Shown one piece after another: positions 26,595 to 37,469 of a stretch of DNA of 64,000 nucleotides. The stretch is taken from positions 1,860,001-1,924,000 of the forward strand of contig NZ_AP027058.1 of assembly GCF_027925025.1 (NCBI RefSeq), written 5' to 3'. Every line of letters begins with the position of its first letter. The first letter of the stretch is position 1. Under the pieces are notes generated by a model that made no database searches, was not told the origin of the DNA, and was given only the letters and a program-made list of their open reading frames with translations. The DNA comes from Limnohabitans sp. MORI2. GTDB lineage: Bacteria; Pseudomonadota; Gammaproteobacteria; Burkholderiales; Burkholderiaceae_C. A program made the translations under genes and the position numbers.

Positions 26595-27806
26595 TTACAG
26601 AGTGTCCAAGCCGCGTGAAAGATCGGCTTTCATATCGTCTAAATGCTCTAAGCCAGCCGCGACACGAATCAACCCTTGGCCAATGCCAGCAGCTTGGCGC
26701 TGGTCTTCCGAGAGCTTGCCGTGCGAGGTGCTGGCGGGGTGCGTGAGCAAAGTTTTGGTGTCGCCCAAGTTGGTACACAGCGAGAGCGTGCGCAAGCTGT
26801 CGAGCACATGAAAAGCATTGGCGCGTGACGTGTGTGGGTCAGCCCCTTTCACATCGAACGACAACACCGCACCGCCAACACCCGACATTTGCTTCATCGA
26901 CAAATCATGTTGTGGATGACTAGCCAAGCCTGGGTAGTACACGCGTGACACGCGCGGGTGAAGTTCCAGCCACTCGGCCAAGGCATGTGCATGAGCGCTT
27001 TGGGCGCGCATGCGCAAGTCGAGTGTTTCCAAGCCTTTGAGCACCACCCATGCATTGAAGGGCGACAACACCATGCCGCTGTTTTTCATCACAGGCAGCA
27101 ATTTTTCTTTGATGAGTTGCTCGCTCGCGCACAAAGCGCCAGCCATCACACGCCCCTGACCGTCCAAATACTTGGTGCCCGAGTGCATGACGATGTCTGC
27201 GCCCATGGGGATAGGCCTTTGCAATGCAGGCGTGGCAAAACAGTTATCCACCGCCAGCAAAGCGCCTGCGTTGTGCGCCATGTCGGCCAAGGCCGCGATG
27301 TCGCACACCTCGGTCAACGGGTTGGTGGGTGTTTCAGCGAATAGGATTTTGGTGTTGGGGCGAATGGCGGCTTTCCACGCGGCCAAGTCGGTTTGGGGCA
27401 CCACGGTCGATTCCACGCCAAAGCGTGCAAACTCCGAGCCCACTAACTTCAAGGTCGAGCCAAACATCGACTGCGAATACACCACGTGGTCACCCGCCTT
27501 GAGCAAGCTGAACAACATCAGCATCACAGCCGACATGCCGGACGATGTGGCCAAGCAAGCCTCGCTGCCTTCCAAAGCGGCCAAGCGCATTTCAAAGCTG
27601 GTGACTGTTGGGTTACCCGAGCGACCATAGGTGTAGCCCTCCTCTTCACCCGCAAAGCGGCGGGCTGAGGCTTCAGCAGAGGGTTGCACATAACCACTGG
27701 TGAGGTACAGCGCTTCGGAGTTTTCACCGTATTGGCTGCGGTCTGCAGCCAAGCGCACGGCCAAGGTTTCTAAATGCAAATCAGTAGGCAAAGGGTGTTG
27801 GCTCAT
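26595..27806 (-). CDS. metZ: O-succinylhomoserine sulfhydrylase
   Basis: PLP-dependent Cys/Met metabolism enzyme that makes homocysteine directly from O-succinylhomoserine and sulfide, 403 residues. The PLP lysine is Lys212 in [12 protein letters not shown], with YGRSGNPTV near the phosphate site. The assignment to MetZ rather than MetB or MetC rests on the GRVMAGAL block after the lysine and on the conserved purF-metZ neighbourhood of Burkholderiales and Pseudomonas. It lies 7 nt after purF. Confidence 0.93.
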   Translation of the reverse strand: MSQHPLPTDLHLETLAVRLAADRSQYGENSEALYLTSGYVQPSAEASARRFAGEEEGYTYGRSGNPTVTSFEMRLAALEGSEACLATSSGMSAVMLMLFSLLKAGDHVVYSQSMFGSTLKLVGSEFARFGVESTVVPQTDLAAWKAAIRPNTKILFAETPTNPLTEVCDIAALADMAHNAGALLAVDNCFATPALQRPIPMGADIVMHSGTKYLDGQGRVMAGALCASEQLIKEKLLPVMKNSGMVLSPFNAWVVLKGLETLDLRMRAQSAHAHALAEWLELHPRVSRVYYPGLASHPQHDLSMKQMSGVGGAVLSFDVKGADPHTSRANAFHVLDSLRTLSLCTNLGDTKTLLTHPASTSHGKLSEDQRQAAGIGQGLIRVAAGLEHLDDMKADLSRGLDTL

Positions 27807-27813
27807 ACCTTAC

Positions 27814-29328
27814 TCACTCCGATTGGTTGGGCAAAGCAAGGCGCGAGTTATCTTCAGCGCCCTCTTCTGTGCCCACGCGTTTTTCATTCAAGCGCGCGAT
27901 GTCACCCACAGACACATCGCCCGTCACATACACACCGTCAAAGCATGAGGCATCAAAGCCATCAAGCTGATGGGCATCCGTGGCCGTGGCGGCATGCACA
28001 GCTTGTTTCATCGCATCCACATCTTGATAGATCAAAGCGTCGCAACCAATGAGGTCGCGCACTTCGTCGATGCTGCGGTTGTGCGCGACCAACTCTTCGG
28101 GCGTGGGCATGTCAATGCCGTACACGTTGGGGAAGCGCACAGGCGGCGCAGCGCTGGCCATGTAGACCTTGCGTGCGCCCGCATCACGCGCCATTTGTAC
28201 GATTTCTTTGCTCGTCGTACCGCGCACGATGGAGTCATCGACCAACAACACGTTGCGGCCTTTAAATTCACTAGCAATCACGTTGAGCTTTTGGCGCACC
28301 GATTTTTTGCGCACGCCTTGGCCCGGCATGATGAAGGTGCGACCCACGTAACGATTTTTCACAAACCCTTCGCGGTAAGGCACACCCAACAAATGCGCCA
28401 GCTGTGTAGCGCTGGGGCGGCTTGATTCTGGAATCGGAATGATCACGTCAATGTCTGTCGGTGGCACGACCGAAATCACGCGTTTGGCCAATGTCTCGCC
28501 CAAGTTCAAGCGAGCTTGGTAAACCGAAATGCCATCCATGGTGGAATCGGGACGAGCCAAGTACACGTATTCAAAAATACAAGGCTTGAGCTGCGGCGCA
28601 TCGGCGCATTGCATGAAATGGGCTTGGCCCGCCATATCAATGAACACCGCCTCGCCTGGTGCAATATCGCGCTCAAACACATGGCCTGTGCCTTCTAAAG
28701 CCACCGACTCACTAGCCAGCATGTAGGTGCCGTCAGCACCGCGGCCAATGCACAAAGGGCGAATGCCAAATGGGTCGCGAAACGCCAACAAGCCGTGGCC
28801 CGCAATCAGGGCGATCACCGCATACGAGCCTTTGATACGGCGGTGCACACGACGCACGGCTTCAAACACGTCATCCGACTTGAGAGGCAGACCGCGAGTG
28901 GTTTTGTCAATCTCGTGCGCCAACACGTTGAGCAAGACTTCAGAGTCGCTCTCGGTATTGATGTGGCGGTGATCTTGCGAAAACAACTCAGCCTTGAGCG
29001 CGTGCGCATTGGTCAAGTTGCCGTTATGCACCAACACCAGACCGAAGGGAGCGTTCACGTAAAACGGCTGCGCCTCTTCTTCGCTGAACGCATTGCCTGC
29101 TGTGGGGTAGCGCACTTGACCCAAGCCACAGTTGCCGGGCAAGGCTCGCATATTGCGCGTACGAAACACATCACGCACCATGCCTTTGGCTTTGTGCATG
29201 AAGAATTTACGGTCCAACTGGGTGACGATGCCCGCAGCATCTTGGCCTCGGTGCTGCAAGAGCAACAAGGCGTCATAAATCAATTGGTTCACGGGTGCGT
29301 TGCTTGCAACGCCGACGATGCCACACAT
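27814..29328 (-). CDS. purF: Amidophosphoribosyltransferase
   Basis: First committed step of purine synthesis (PRPP + glutamine to phosphoribosylamine), 504 residues. After removal of Met, Cys2 (MCGIVGV) is the N-terminal nucleophile of the class II glutaminase domain. The PRPP-binding motif is VLLVDDSIVRGTTSKE in the C-terminal transferase domain. It has the E. coli-type layout without the propeptide and Fe-S cysteines of the Bacillus enzyme. Its ATG overlaps the cvpA stop as TAATG, a coupling also seen for the E. coli cvpA-purF pair in spirit. Confidence 0.96.
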   Translation of the reverse strand: MCGIVGVASNAPVNQLIYDALLLLQHRGQDAAGIVTQLDRKFFMHKAKGMVRDVFRTRNMRALPGNCGLGQVRYPTAGNAFSEEEAQPFYVNAPFGLVLVHNGNLTNAHALKAELFSQDHRHINTESDSEVLLNVLAHEIDKTTRGLPLKSDDVFEAVRRVHRRIKGSYAVIALIAGHGLLAFRDPFGIRPLCIGRGADGTYMLASESVALEGTGHVFERDIAPGEAVFIDMAGQAHFMQCADAPQLKPCIFEYVYLARPDSTMDGISVYQARLNLGETLAKRVISVVPPTDIDVIIPIPESSRPSATQLAHLLGVPYREGFVKNRYVGRTFIMPGQGVRKKSVRQKLNVIASEFKGRNVLLVDDSIVRGTTSKEIVQMARDAGARKVYMASAAPPVRFPNVYGIDMPTPEELVAHNRSIDEVRDLIGCDALIYQDVDAMKQAVHAATATDAHQLDGFDASCFDGVYVTGDVSVGDIARLNEKRVGTEEGAEDNSRLALPNQSE

Positions 29329-29822
29329 TAGGGGAGGTACTTTCCAAAATCAGCCGGCAAAACCGGCTTCAACACATGCAAAAACTGTTGCAACCACTGC
29401 GCACCTTGGGCTTGTTTCCAACCATCGGTTTCGCGCATCGGCGTCATGCCCACAAACACAGTCACGGCCAACAAGATGACCACACCGCGCATCAATCCAA
29501 ACAAGCTGCCGAGCAGGCGGTCGAGCGGTCCTAAGCCCACAGCTGACACCAGCTTTTTCACCACCCAGCTGACGAGCACCGTGGCTACCAACACCGCCAC
29601 AAACACCACCACAAAACCTGCGGCATAACGCAACATCTGGCTGCTGCCTTCCATGGGCAACCACGCGGCGGCGAGTGGTGCATACATCTGCGAAACATAA
29701 AACGCAGCCACCCAACCAACCAACGACAACACCTCTTGCACAATGCCGCGCCACATCCCTAGCAGCAACGACAGGCCCAAGACGGCCAGCAGAATCCAAT
29801 CTACGGCCGAAATTGCTTGCAT
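29328..29822 (-). CDS. cvpA: CvpA family membrane protein
   Basis: 164 residues, four predicted TM helices (about 8-24, 28-46, 64-88, 104-124), CvpA family. WILLAVLGLSLLLGMWRGIVQEVLSL is the family N-terminal block (recognised from DWILLAVLGLSLLLGMWRG). In E. coli CvpA is needed for colicin V production and envelope homeostasis; here it sits between the SPOR protein and purF, its usual place. Confidence 0.93.
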   Translation of the reverse strand: MQAISAVDWILLAVLGLSLLLGMWRGIVQEVLSLVGWVAAFYVSQMYAPLAAAWLPMEGSSQMLRYAAGFVVVFVAVLVATVLVSWVVKKLVSAVGLGPLDRLLGSLFGLMRGVVILLAVTVFVGMTPMRETDGWKQAQGAQWLQQFLHVLKPVLPADFGKYLP

Positions 29823-29832
29823 GGCGGTCGTA

Positions 29833-30591
29833 TTACAGCGTCAAGACTTGCGGCTGCAACGACAACTGCTTGATCTTGCGTGCTACTTTGTCGGCTTCAT
29901 CGCGGCTGGTGAACGGCCCCACGCGCACACGCACGCGACGCCCCTCTTTGCCTTCGATGACTTGGGTGTAGGTACTGATGCCCGCCTTCTCTAGCTTGCT
30001 GCGTGTTTCGCGCAATTTGGACTCATCTGAGAACGTGCCCGCCTGCACCACAAATCGACCAGCGTCTTTGCTGTCGGTGGGCTTGGCGGCTTTGGCCTCG
30101 ACCTTGGCATCGGCCTTGGCGTCTGTTTTAACTTCTGCTTTCACAGGTTCAGGCTTTGTCTCAGCCTTGGGGGCTACCGCGGCCACAGCGGCTGCACCAG
30201 CGACACCTGCCACAGCCACTTCGGGCTTGATGTCCACTTTGGCTTCGGGCTTGGTTTCTGGTTTAGCTTCGGGTTTTGAATCGACCACTTCCTCTTTGGC
30301 ATCCAAGCCTGCGGAGGCCGACAACGGCTTAGGCGTCGATGTGTCCACCAACGGCTTGGCGGTGGCACGGTCTGGAATATCGACCGCGATGTCCACCGAC
30401 ACCGGACGAGGCTGGGTATCGAACAACACTGGGAAGCCCACCACCCCCAAAACGACCAACACCGAAGCGCCAATCAAACGGTGACGAGCACGGCGACGCA
30501 AAGCGTCCACGCTCTCGGCAGGAGAGTTGCTGGCGTTGCCTTGCGGCTCTGCAGCGGCTTGACCGGGGAGTCGAAACTTAAAAAAAGCCAT
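29833..30591 (-). CDS. SPOR-domain cell-division/peptidoglycan-binding protein (DedD-like)
   Basis: 252 residues. A single TM segment at about 41-60 (SVLVVLGVVGFPVLFD) anchors it, then a periplasmic linker of about 110 residues very rich in Ala, Lys, Pro and Glu (repeated KPE/AKA units), then a C-terminal SPOR domain from about 175 (GRFVVQAGTFSDESKLRETR to TSRDEADKVARKIKQL). SPOR domains bind denuded glycan at the septum. DedD occupies the same position between folC and cvpA in E. coli. Confidence 0.93.
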   Translation of the reverse strand: MAFFKFRLPGQAAAEPQGNASNSPAESVDALRRRARHRLIGASVLVVLGVVGFPVLFDTQPRPVSVDIAVDIPDRATAKPLVDTSTPKPLSASAGLDAKEEVVDSKPEAKPETKPEAKVDIKPEVAVAGVAGAAAVAAVAPKAETKPEPVKAEVKTDAKADAKVEAKAAKPTDSKDAGRFVVQAGTFSDESKLRETRSKLEKAGISTYTQVIEGKEGRRVRVRVGPFTSRDEADKVARKIKQLSLQPQVLTL

Positions 30592-30603
30592 GTGGATGGA
30601 GTC

Positions 30604-31902
30604 TCAAGAGCTCAAATGAGGGGCGTCCAGACGAGGGATGCCGTTGGCCAAAATCCCCCCGACTGTGAAGAACGAGCCGAAGACCACGATTCTATCAGTG
30701 GGGCCCGCTGCAGCTACCGCCGCATCGAGTGCGGCTTGCGGGTTTGCATGCGTGGTGGCTTGGACCTCTTGACGGGTATTGCCTGCTTGCCAAACGTCTT
30801 GCAGGTCCACCGCTTTGGCTGCGCGTTCGGTGGGCAAATCGCAAAAGTACCAGCGATCCACCAAGGGGCCCACACGCGCCAACATGGGAGCCACGTCTTT
30901 GTCTGCCATCGCGCCGAATACCACATGGGTGGTCGGGTAAAAGCCCATCGCGTCGAGGTTTTCGGTCAGGGCCGCCACAGCGTGGGCGTTGTGCGCCACG
31001 TCAAACACCAAAGCGGGCTGGCCTGGCACGATTTGAAAACGCCCTGGCAGCTCCACCATGGCCAAACCATTGCGAATGGCTTGCGCAGTCACCGGCATAT
31101 CGGTGCGCAAGGCCTCGAGTGCCGCCAACACGCCGCTGGCATTGACCAGCTGGTTGGCCCCGCGCAGTGCGGGGTAGGCCAAACCGCTGTAACGACGGCC
31201 ACGACCTGCCCAACCCCACTGCTGCTTGTCACCGGTGAAATTAAAGTCGCGGCCAAACAGCCACAGATCTGCGCCAATTTCGGTGGCGTGATCGATCACG
31301 CTTTGGGGCGGCACAGGGTCGCTCACAATCACCGGACGTCCCGTGCGCATGATGCCCGCCTTCTCGCGGCCAATCGTTTCGCGGTCGTTGCCCAAAAAAT
31401 CCATGTGGTCCAAGTCCACACTGGTAATGATGGCGCAAGTCGGGTCAATCACGTTCACCGCATCCAAACGCCCACCCAAGCCGACTTCAAGAATGGCCAC
31501 GTCAATCGGAGACGAAGCCATCAAGCTCAAAATCGCCAAGGTGGTGAACTCGAAGTAAGTGAGCGACACCTCACCCCCTTGCGTGCGTGCAGCCTCAACG
31601 CGTTCAAAGTGCGGCAGCAAGTCGTCGGGCTGTACGGTTTCGCCGTGCACACGGCAACGCTCTTGAAAATGCACCAAATGCGGCGAGGTGTAGACGCTGG
31701 GGCGATAACCCGCCTCAAGCAAACACGCCTCCAACATGGCACAGGTCGAACCCTTGCCGTTGGTGCCCGCCACCGTGATGACGGGGCAGTTGAATTTGAG
31801 CGCCATGCGCTCGGCCACGGTACGCACGCGGTCCAAGCCCATGTCGATGTTTTTGGGGTGCAAGCGCTCGCAATGTGCGAGCCAGCTGTCGAGTGAATTC
31901 AT
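30604..31902 (-). CDS. folC: Dihydrofolate synthase / folylpolyglutamate synthase
   Basis: Mur-ligase family enzyme, 432 residues, which adds Glu to dihydropteroate and to folates. The start at 31902 (MNSLDSWLAHCERLHPK) is the family N-terminus. P-loop TVAGTNGKGST and the Mur-type FDVAHNAHA are present. It opens the leftward operon folC-SPOR-cvpA-purF-metZ-gltX-tRNAs; accD, which often precedes it in relatives, is absent here, replaced by a divergent yffB-like gene 56 nt away. Confidence 0.95.
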   Translation of the reverse strand: MNSLDSWLAHCERLHPKNIDMGLDRVRTVAERMALKFNCPVITVAGTNGKGSTCAMLEACLLEAGYRPSVYTSPHLVHFQERCRVHGETVQPDDLLPHFERVEAARTQGGEVSLTYFEFTTLAILSLMASSPIDVAILEVGLGGRLDAVNVIDPTCAIITSVDLDHMDFLGNDRETIGREKAGIMRTGRPVIVSDPVPPQSVIDHATEIGADLWLFGRDFNFTGDKQQWGWAGRGRRYSGLAYPALRGANQLVNASGVLAALEALRTDMPVTAQAIRNGLAMVELPGRFQIVPGQPALVFDVAHNAHAVAALTENLDAMGFYPTTHVVFGAMADKDVAPMLARVGPLVDRWYFCDLPTERAAKAVDLQDVWQAGNTRQEVQATTHANPQAALDAAVAAAGPTDRIVVFGSFFTVGGILANGIPRLDAPHLSS

Positions 31903-31958
31903 GCCGCAATTGTCACCCAGCGTTTGCGGCCATCGGGTTTGGGGCATGATTCACCCCC

Positions 31959-32318
31959 ATGAGCAAAACAACCATCACCGTTTACGGCATCCCCAACTGC
32001 GACAGCGTCAAAAAAGCCCGCGGGTGGTTCACAGAACGCGGCGTAGACTACGTGTTTCATGATTTCAAAAAGCAAGGTGTTCCCGCCGAGGCCATCGACA
32101 CATGGCTCAAAGCCGTTGACTGGGAGGTCTTGGTCAACCGCAAAGGCACCACTTGGCGCAAGCTGGATGCAAACATACAAGCCCAGGTGATCGACACCGC
32201 TTCGGCTCGTGCTTTGATGCTCGAACACGCCAGCGTCATCAAGCGCCCCGTGGTGGTCAAAGGCAAAACTGTGATCGTGGGCGTCAACCCCGAAGCTTGG
32301 GCAAACGTTGTGGTTTGA
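31959..32318 (+). CDS. ArsC/Spx-type thioredoxin-fold protein (YffB-like)
   Basis: 119 residues, ArsC family. The N-terminal block TVYGIPNCDSVKKARGWF has a single active-site Cys in NCDS, as in YffB, and the C-terminal half has KRPVVVKGKTVIVG. True arsenate reductases carry further Arg residues that I do not see placed, so a glutathione- or thioredoxin-linked role of unknown substrate is more likely than arsenate reduction. Confidence 0.88.
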   Translation: MSKTTITVYGIPNCDSVKKARGWFTERGVDYVFHDFKKQGVPAEAIDTWLKAVDWEVLVNRKGTTWRKLDANIQAQVIDTASARALMLEHASVIKRPVVVKGKTVIVGVNPEAWANVVV

Positions 32319-32405
32319 GTTGTGACGGTGCAGGTTTTACCGCCGCTTTACAGAGCACGGCAAGCCAAGCACTACACTTCTGCCAAGTTAAAAAAGGGAT
32401 TCCCT

Positions 32406-32939
32406 ATGAAAAACAAATCTATCCAAATCGGTTTGATCACGGGCTTGATGGCCGCTTGCGCCTCTACGGCTGTTCAAGCCCAAGAGGTCGGCAAAGTACT
32501 CTCCAGCACGCCCATCATTCAACAAGTGGCGGTGCCACGACAAGTGTGTACCAACCAGCAAGTCGTCACAGGCGGCCAAAAATCTGGTGCAGGTGCAGCC
32601 ATGGGCGCCATCGCAGGCGGCGTCATTGGCAACCAAGTCGGTAAAGGTTCAGGCAATGCTTTAGCCACCATGGCAGGTTTGTTCGGCGGCGCAATTCTGG
32701 GTGACAACATTGAAGGCGGCGGCACTCCCGAAGTCCGCAACGTTCAAAACTGCAGCACCCAAACCGTGTACGAGAACCGCACCATGGCTTACAACGTGGT
32801 CTATGAATTTGCAGGCAAGCAATACACCGTGCAAATGCCACAAGACCCAGGCCCCACCGTGCGCTTGCAAGTCACCCCTGTGGTTCCACCACCCGCATAC
32901 GGCAATGTGCCCCCTCCCGGATCTGCCCCACGCTACTAA
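32406..32939 (+). CDS. Glycine-zipper 2TM outer-membrane-type protein (SlyB/17-kDa antigen-like)
   Basis: 177 residues from ATG 32406, chosen for the AAGGGA site upstream and the signal peptide MKNKSIQIGLITGLMAACA ending AVQAQ. A Cys in MAACAS could be read as a lipobox, but the spacing fits a normal signal cleavage at VQA-Q as well. Residues about 65-100 are a glycine zipper (AGAAMGAIAGGVIGNQVGKG, AGLFGGAILGDN), and a Pro-rich tail closes the protein. Such proteins insert in the outer membrane and affect its integrity. Confidence 0.87.
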   Translation: MKNKSIQIGLITGLMAACASTAVQAQEVGKVLSSTPIIQQVAVPRQVCTNQQVVTGGQKSGAGAAMGAIAGGVIGNQVGKGSGNALATMAGLFGGAILGDNIEGGGTPEVRNVQNCSTQTVYENRTMAYNVVYEFAGKQYTVQMPQDPGPTVRLQVTPVVPPPAYGNVPPPGSAPRY

Positions 32940-32962
32940 GCACTTGCTGGTGCTCACGACCC

Positions 32963-32989
32963 AAGCCGCTGCCCCCAGCGGCTTTTTTC
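32963..32989 (+). terminator. Intrinsic terminator after glycine-zipper gene
   Basis: Stem AAGCCGCTG / CAGCGGCTT with a CCCC loop followed by a run of T. It separates this gene from ppnP. Confidence 0.88.
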
Positions 32990-33050
32990 TTGGCCAGCAC
33001 GCCCCATCCTTTAAAATCAACGGTTTTGCATCTAACCACCGAGTCGCACC

Positions 33051-33368
33051 ATGACCACAGAAAAAATCGACAGCGTCAGCGTCACCACCAAAGCCAATGT
33101 TTTCTTTGACGGCAAATGCGTGAGCCACGCCATCACTTTCGCCGACGGCACCAAAAAATCTGTGGGCGTGATCTTGCCCGCCACACTCACCTTCAACACC
33201 GGCGTACCTGAAATCATGGAATGCGTGGCTGGCTTTTGCGAATACAAACTCGACGGCTCCGACACTTGGGTCAAGTCTTCGGCTGGCGAGCAGTTCAACG
33301 TCCCCGGCAACTCCAAGTTCGACATCCGCGTGACCGAGCCCTACCACTACATCTGCCACTTCGGTTAA
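33051..33368 (+). CDS. ppnP: Pyrimidine/purine nucleoside phosphorylase (PpnP, DUF1255)
   Basis: 105-residue single-domain cupin, full length for the family. Conserved phrases are KANVFFDGKCVSHAI, GVILPATLTFNTG, PEIMECVAG and FNVPGNSKFDI. E. coli PpnP (YaiE) cleaves several nucleosides with phosphate. It lies 18 nt upstream of argG, so possibly co-transcribed with it. Confidence 0.94.
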   Translation: MTTEKIDSVSVTTKANVFFDGKCVSHAITFADGTKKSVGVILPATLTFNTGVPEIMECVAGFCEYKLDGSDTWVKSSAGEQFNVPGNSKFDIRVTEPYHYICHFG

Positions 33369-34724
<1,356 letters not shown>

Positions 34725-34727
34725 GAG

Positions 34728-35069
34728 ATGAGCGCCTTACCCAACTGCCCTCTGTGCAGCGCCGACTTGACCTATCAAGACGGCAGCTTGTTCATTTGCC
34801 CCGTTTGTGCCCACGAGTGGAGCGCGGAAGAAAGCGCCGCTGCCGAACCTGCCGAGCGCGTCTGGAAAGACGCCCACGGCAATGTGCTGCAAGACGGCGA
34901 CACCGTGACTCTGATGAAAGACTTGAAGATCAAAGGCTCGTCCTCGGTCGTCAAAGTGGGCACCAAGGTCAAAAACATTCGCCTCATCGACGGCGACCAT
35001 GACATCGACTGCAAGATCGACGGCTTTGGCCCGATGCAGCTCAAGACGGAGTTTGTGAAGAAGGCTTAA
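34728..35069 (+). CDS. yjdM: Zinc-ribbon protein of the YjdM/PhnA family
   Basis: 113 residues. The N-terminal zinc ribbon has two CxxC knuckles (CPLCSADL and CPVCAHEW), followed by the PhnA domain ([38 protein letters not shown]). The old name alkylphosphonate uptake protein is historical; the role is unknown. Directly after argG and before a terminator. Confidence 0.93.
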   Translation: MSALPNCPLCSADLTYQDGSLFICPVCAHEWSAEESAAAEPAERVWKDAHGNVLQDGDTVTLMKDLKIKGSSSVVKVGTKVKNIRLIDGDHDIDCKIDGFGPMQLKTEFVKKA

Positions 35070-35090
35070 CCGCACTTCGACACGCCAAAG

Positions 35091-35118
35091 AAAAAGCGAC
35101 CTTGCGAGGTCGCTTTTT
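35091..35118. terminator. Bidirectional terminator between yjdM and murB
   Basis: Stem AAAAAGCGACCT / AGGTCGCTTTTT with a TGCG loop between convergent genes. T-runs exist on both strands. Confidence 0.88.
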
Positions 35119-35149
35119 TCATGCGCCGCTCAGTTGAGATGCGAGAGAT

Positions 35150-36202
35150 TTAAACCACCACTGGCTCCGGCTCCAGCCGAATGCCAAAGCGCTCGTACAC
35201 GCTGGTCTGAATGGCTTTGGCCAGCGTCATCACCTCACCACCGGTGCAGGGGTGTTCGGTGCCGCCCACGTTGACCAGCACCAAGGCTTGTTTCTCGTAC
35301 ACGCCGGCGTTGCCCACGGTTTTGCCTTTCCAACCGCAAGCGTCAATCAGCCAACCGGCTGCGAGCTTGATGCGGCCATCGTCTAGCAGGTAGTGAACTA
35401 CTTTGGGTTCGCGGGCGATGATGTCGTCACACTGGTCTTGCGTGACAGTGGGGTTCTTAAAAAAGCTGCCCGCGTTGCCAATCACCGCAGGGTCAGGCAG
35501 CTTGGCTTGGCGAATGGCGCACACCCATTCAAAAATTTGCTGAGCCGTGGGCTGGCTGATGCCGGTCTCGGCCATTTTTCGTTCGAGGTCGAGGTAGCCC
35601 AGCACAGGCTTCCAGTCTTTGCGCAGGTCAAACCGCACACGGGTGATCAACGCCTTACCCGCTAAGCCCAAACCATTCGGTCCGCTGCTTTCGTGTTTGA
35701 ACACCGAGTCGCGGTAGCCAAACGCACATTGCGCGGCATTCAGGCTGAAGCCTTGGCCTGTGGTGAGGTCAATCGCATCGAGCGAGTGAAAACGGTCTTG
35801 CAGCTCCACGCCATACGCGCCAATGTTTTGCACAGGCGAAGCGCCCACTGTGCCGGGGATGAGGGCCATGTTTTCTAGACCAGGCCAACCTTGCTCAAGC
35901 GTCCACGCCACCAAGTCATGCCATTTTTCACCGGCGGCGGCTTCCACAATCCAGGCTTTGTCGGTCTCTTCGACCAAGCGCATGCCCTTCATTTCCACCT
36001 TGAGCACCAAGGGCTTCACGTCGCCCGTGAGCACAATGTTGCTGCCGCCACCCAACACAAACTTGGGCGCGTCGCGCAGGTTCGCATCGGCCAGCACAGC
36101 CTGCACATCGGCGTCGCTGTGCACGCGCACCAGCTGCAAGGCTTTGGCCGAAATGCCAAAGCTGTTGTAGGCCTGAAGGGGGGTGTTGGGTTCCACTAAC
36201 AT
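35150..36202 (-). CDS. murB: UDP-N-acetylenolpyruvoylglucosamine reductase
   Basis: FAD enzyme of peptidoglycan precursor synthesis, 350 residues, type I length as in E. coli. Key blocks are FVLGGGSNIVLTGD (FAD binding), IPGTVGASPVQNIGAYG, and GNAGSFFKNP with the proton-donor Ser. Single gene, divergent from yajQ with 39 nt between the two starts. Confidence 0.95.
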   Translation of the reverse strand: MLVEPNTPLQAYNSFGISAKALQLVRVHSDADVQAVLADANLRDAPKFVLGGGSNIVLTGDVKPLVLKVEMKGMRLVEETDKAWIVEAAAGEKWHDLVAWTLEQGWPGLENMALIPGTVGASPVQNIGAYGVELQDRFHSLDAIDLTTGQGFSLNAAQCAFGYRDSVFKHESSGPNGLGLAGKALITRVRFDLRKDWKPVLGYLDLERKMAETGISQPTAQQIFEWVCAIRQAKLPDPAVIGNAGSFFKNPTVTQDQCDDIIAREPKVVHYLLDDGRIKLAAGWLIDACGWKGKTVGNAGVYEKQALVLVNVGGTEHPCTGGEVMTLAKAIQTSVYERFGIRLEPEPVVV

Positions 36203-36241
36203 ACGGCAATTGTCTCATTCTGAATTTGAAAGCCGACTGCC

Positions 36242-36727
36242 ATGCCTTCTTTTGACACCGTCCTCGAGCCCAACTTGGTTGAAGTGAAAAACGCCGTTGA
36301 AAATGCGAGCAAAGAAATTGCCACCCGTTTCGACTTCAAAGGCACCTCTGCTGCTGTGGAGCTGAAAGACAAAGAAATCACCATGTTTGGCGATGCCGAC
36401 TTTCAGCTGGTTCAAGTCGAAGACGTGTTGCGCAACAAGCTGACCAAGCGTGAAGTGGATGTACGCTTCCTCGACCGAGGCGATGTGCAAAAAATCGGTG
36501 GCGACAAGGTCAAACAAGTCATCAAAATTCGCAATGGCATCGAAACCGAAGTGTCGAAAAAGATCCAACGCCACCTCAAAGACAGCAAGCTCAAAGTGCA
36601 AGCCGCCATCCAAGGCGATGCCGTGCGTGTGACCGGCGCCAAGCGCGACGACTTGCAAGCCGCGATGGCTTTGATTCGCAAAGAAATGACCGACTTGCCT
36701 TTGTCGTTCAACAACTTCCGCGATTAA
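36242..36727 (+). CDS. YajQ family nucleotide-binding protein
   Basis: 161 residues, DUF520/YajQ family with two ferredoxin-like repeats. [19 protein letters not shown] and [11 protein letters not shown] are the family N-terminal blocks. Some members bind cyclic di-GMP and act with a LysR-type regulator in Xanthomonas and Pseudomonas, so a signalling role is possible here. A terminator lies 19 nt after the stop. Confidence 0.94.
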   Translation: MPSFDTVLEPNLVEVKNAVENASKEIATRFDFKGTSAAVELKDKEITMFGDADFQLVQVEDVLRNKLTKREVDVRFLDRGDVQKIGGDKVKQVIKIRNGIETEVSKKIQRHLKDSKLKVQAAIQGDAVRVTGAKRDDLQAAMALIRKEMTDLPLSFNNFRD

Positions 36728-36745
36728 GCGCTAACGCCACCAACG

Positions 36746-36771
36746 AAAAGGGCCTCAACAGAGGCCCTTTT
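36746..36771. terminator. Terminator between yajQ and plsY
   Basis: Stem AAAAGGGCCTC / GAGGCCCTTTT with AACA loop between convergent genes, with T-runs on both sides. Confidence 0.88.
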
Positions 36772-36791
36772 GTTTTGCGTCTGAATCCGCT

Positions 36792-37448
36792 TTACTCGGC
36801 GCCGTCGGCAGCCGCTGCTTCCTTCTTCGCGCCAATTTTCGATTCTTGCCCACGCAGCAAGCGTCCAATGTTTTCTTTGTGACGCCACAAGAGCAAGAGG
36901 CTCATGACCATGACCGTCAACAGCTCAGCTGCGCTGGTTTGCCACAACACTTCGTTGCCAAACAGGTAGTAGCCAGGCGACAGCACCGACGCCATCAAAG
37001 CGGCCAATGACGAGTAGCGCGTGACGAACGCGACCAAGAGCCAAGTGCCCATCACAGCAGCGCCCAGCAAGGGCTCCACAGCAAACAAAATACCTGCTGC
37101 GGTGGCCACACCCTTGCCGCCTTTGAAGCGGAAGAACACTGGCCACAAATGCCCCACAAACGCGGCCATTGCCACCACAGCCACGGCTTCGTCGTCTAAG
37201 CCGAATGCAGGGCCATACCACTTGACCAAGAGCACAGGGAAGTAGCCCTTGAGCGCATCCAACAACAAGGTGGCCAAGGCCGCTTTTTTGTTGCCCGAAC
37301 GCAGCACATTGGTCGCGCCTGGGTTTTGGCTGCCGTAGGTACGGGGGTCGTCCAAGCCCATCACACGGCTGACGATCACTGCAAACGACAACGAACCAAA
37401 CAAATAGCCAGCCAAAGCCAACACCAACAACGTCTTATCCAAAATCAA
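36792..37448 (-). CDS. plsY: Acyl-phosphate:glycerol-3-phosphate acyltransferase
   Basis: Membrane enzyme for the first acylation of phospholipid synthesis, 218 residues with several TM helices. Motif 1 is GSQNPGATNVLRSGNK, motif 2 RFKGGKGVAT, which bind glycerol phosphate and acyl phosphate in the family. The C-terminal tail is Lys/Glu/Ala-rich and longer than in E. coli. It starts 21 nt after the aldo-keto reductase stop on the same strand. Confidence 0.95.
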   Translation of the reverse strand: MILDKTLLVLALAGYLFGSLSFAVIVSRVMGLDDPRTYGSQNPGATNVLRSGNKKAALATLLLDALKGYFPVLLVKWYGPAFGLDDEAVAVVAMAAFVGHLWPVFFRFKGGKGVATAAGILFAVEPLLGAAVMGTWLLVAFVTRYSSLAALMASVLSPGYYLFGNEVLWQTSAAELLTVMVMSLLLLWRHKENIGRLLRGQESKIGAKKEAAAADGAE

Positions 37449-37469
37449 TCTCCCTGATGACGCGCAAAT

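Noticed and set aside
30481..31896. Long open frame of about 470 codons on the plus strand opposite folC
   Set aside because: It is antisense to a clear folC gene and to the SPOR gene start; the translation is rich in His, Arg, Gln and has no family pattern.
31959..32318. Arsenate reductase (arsC) and an arsenic resistance locus
   Set aside because: Only one active-site Cys in the YffB-like context is seen, and no arsB, arsR or arsH genes are nearby.
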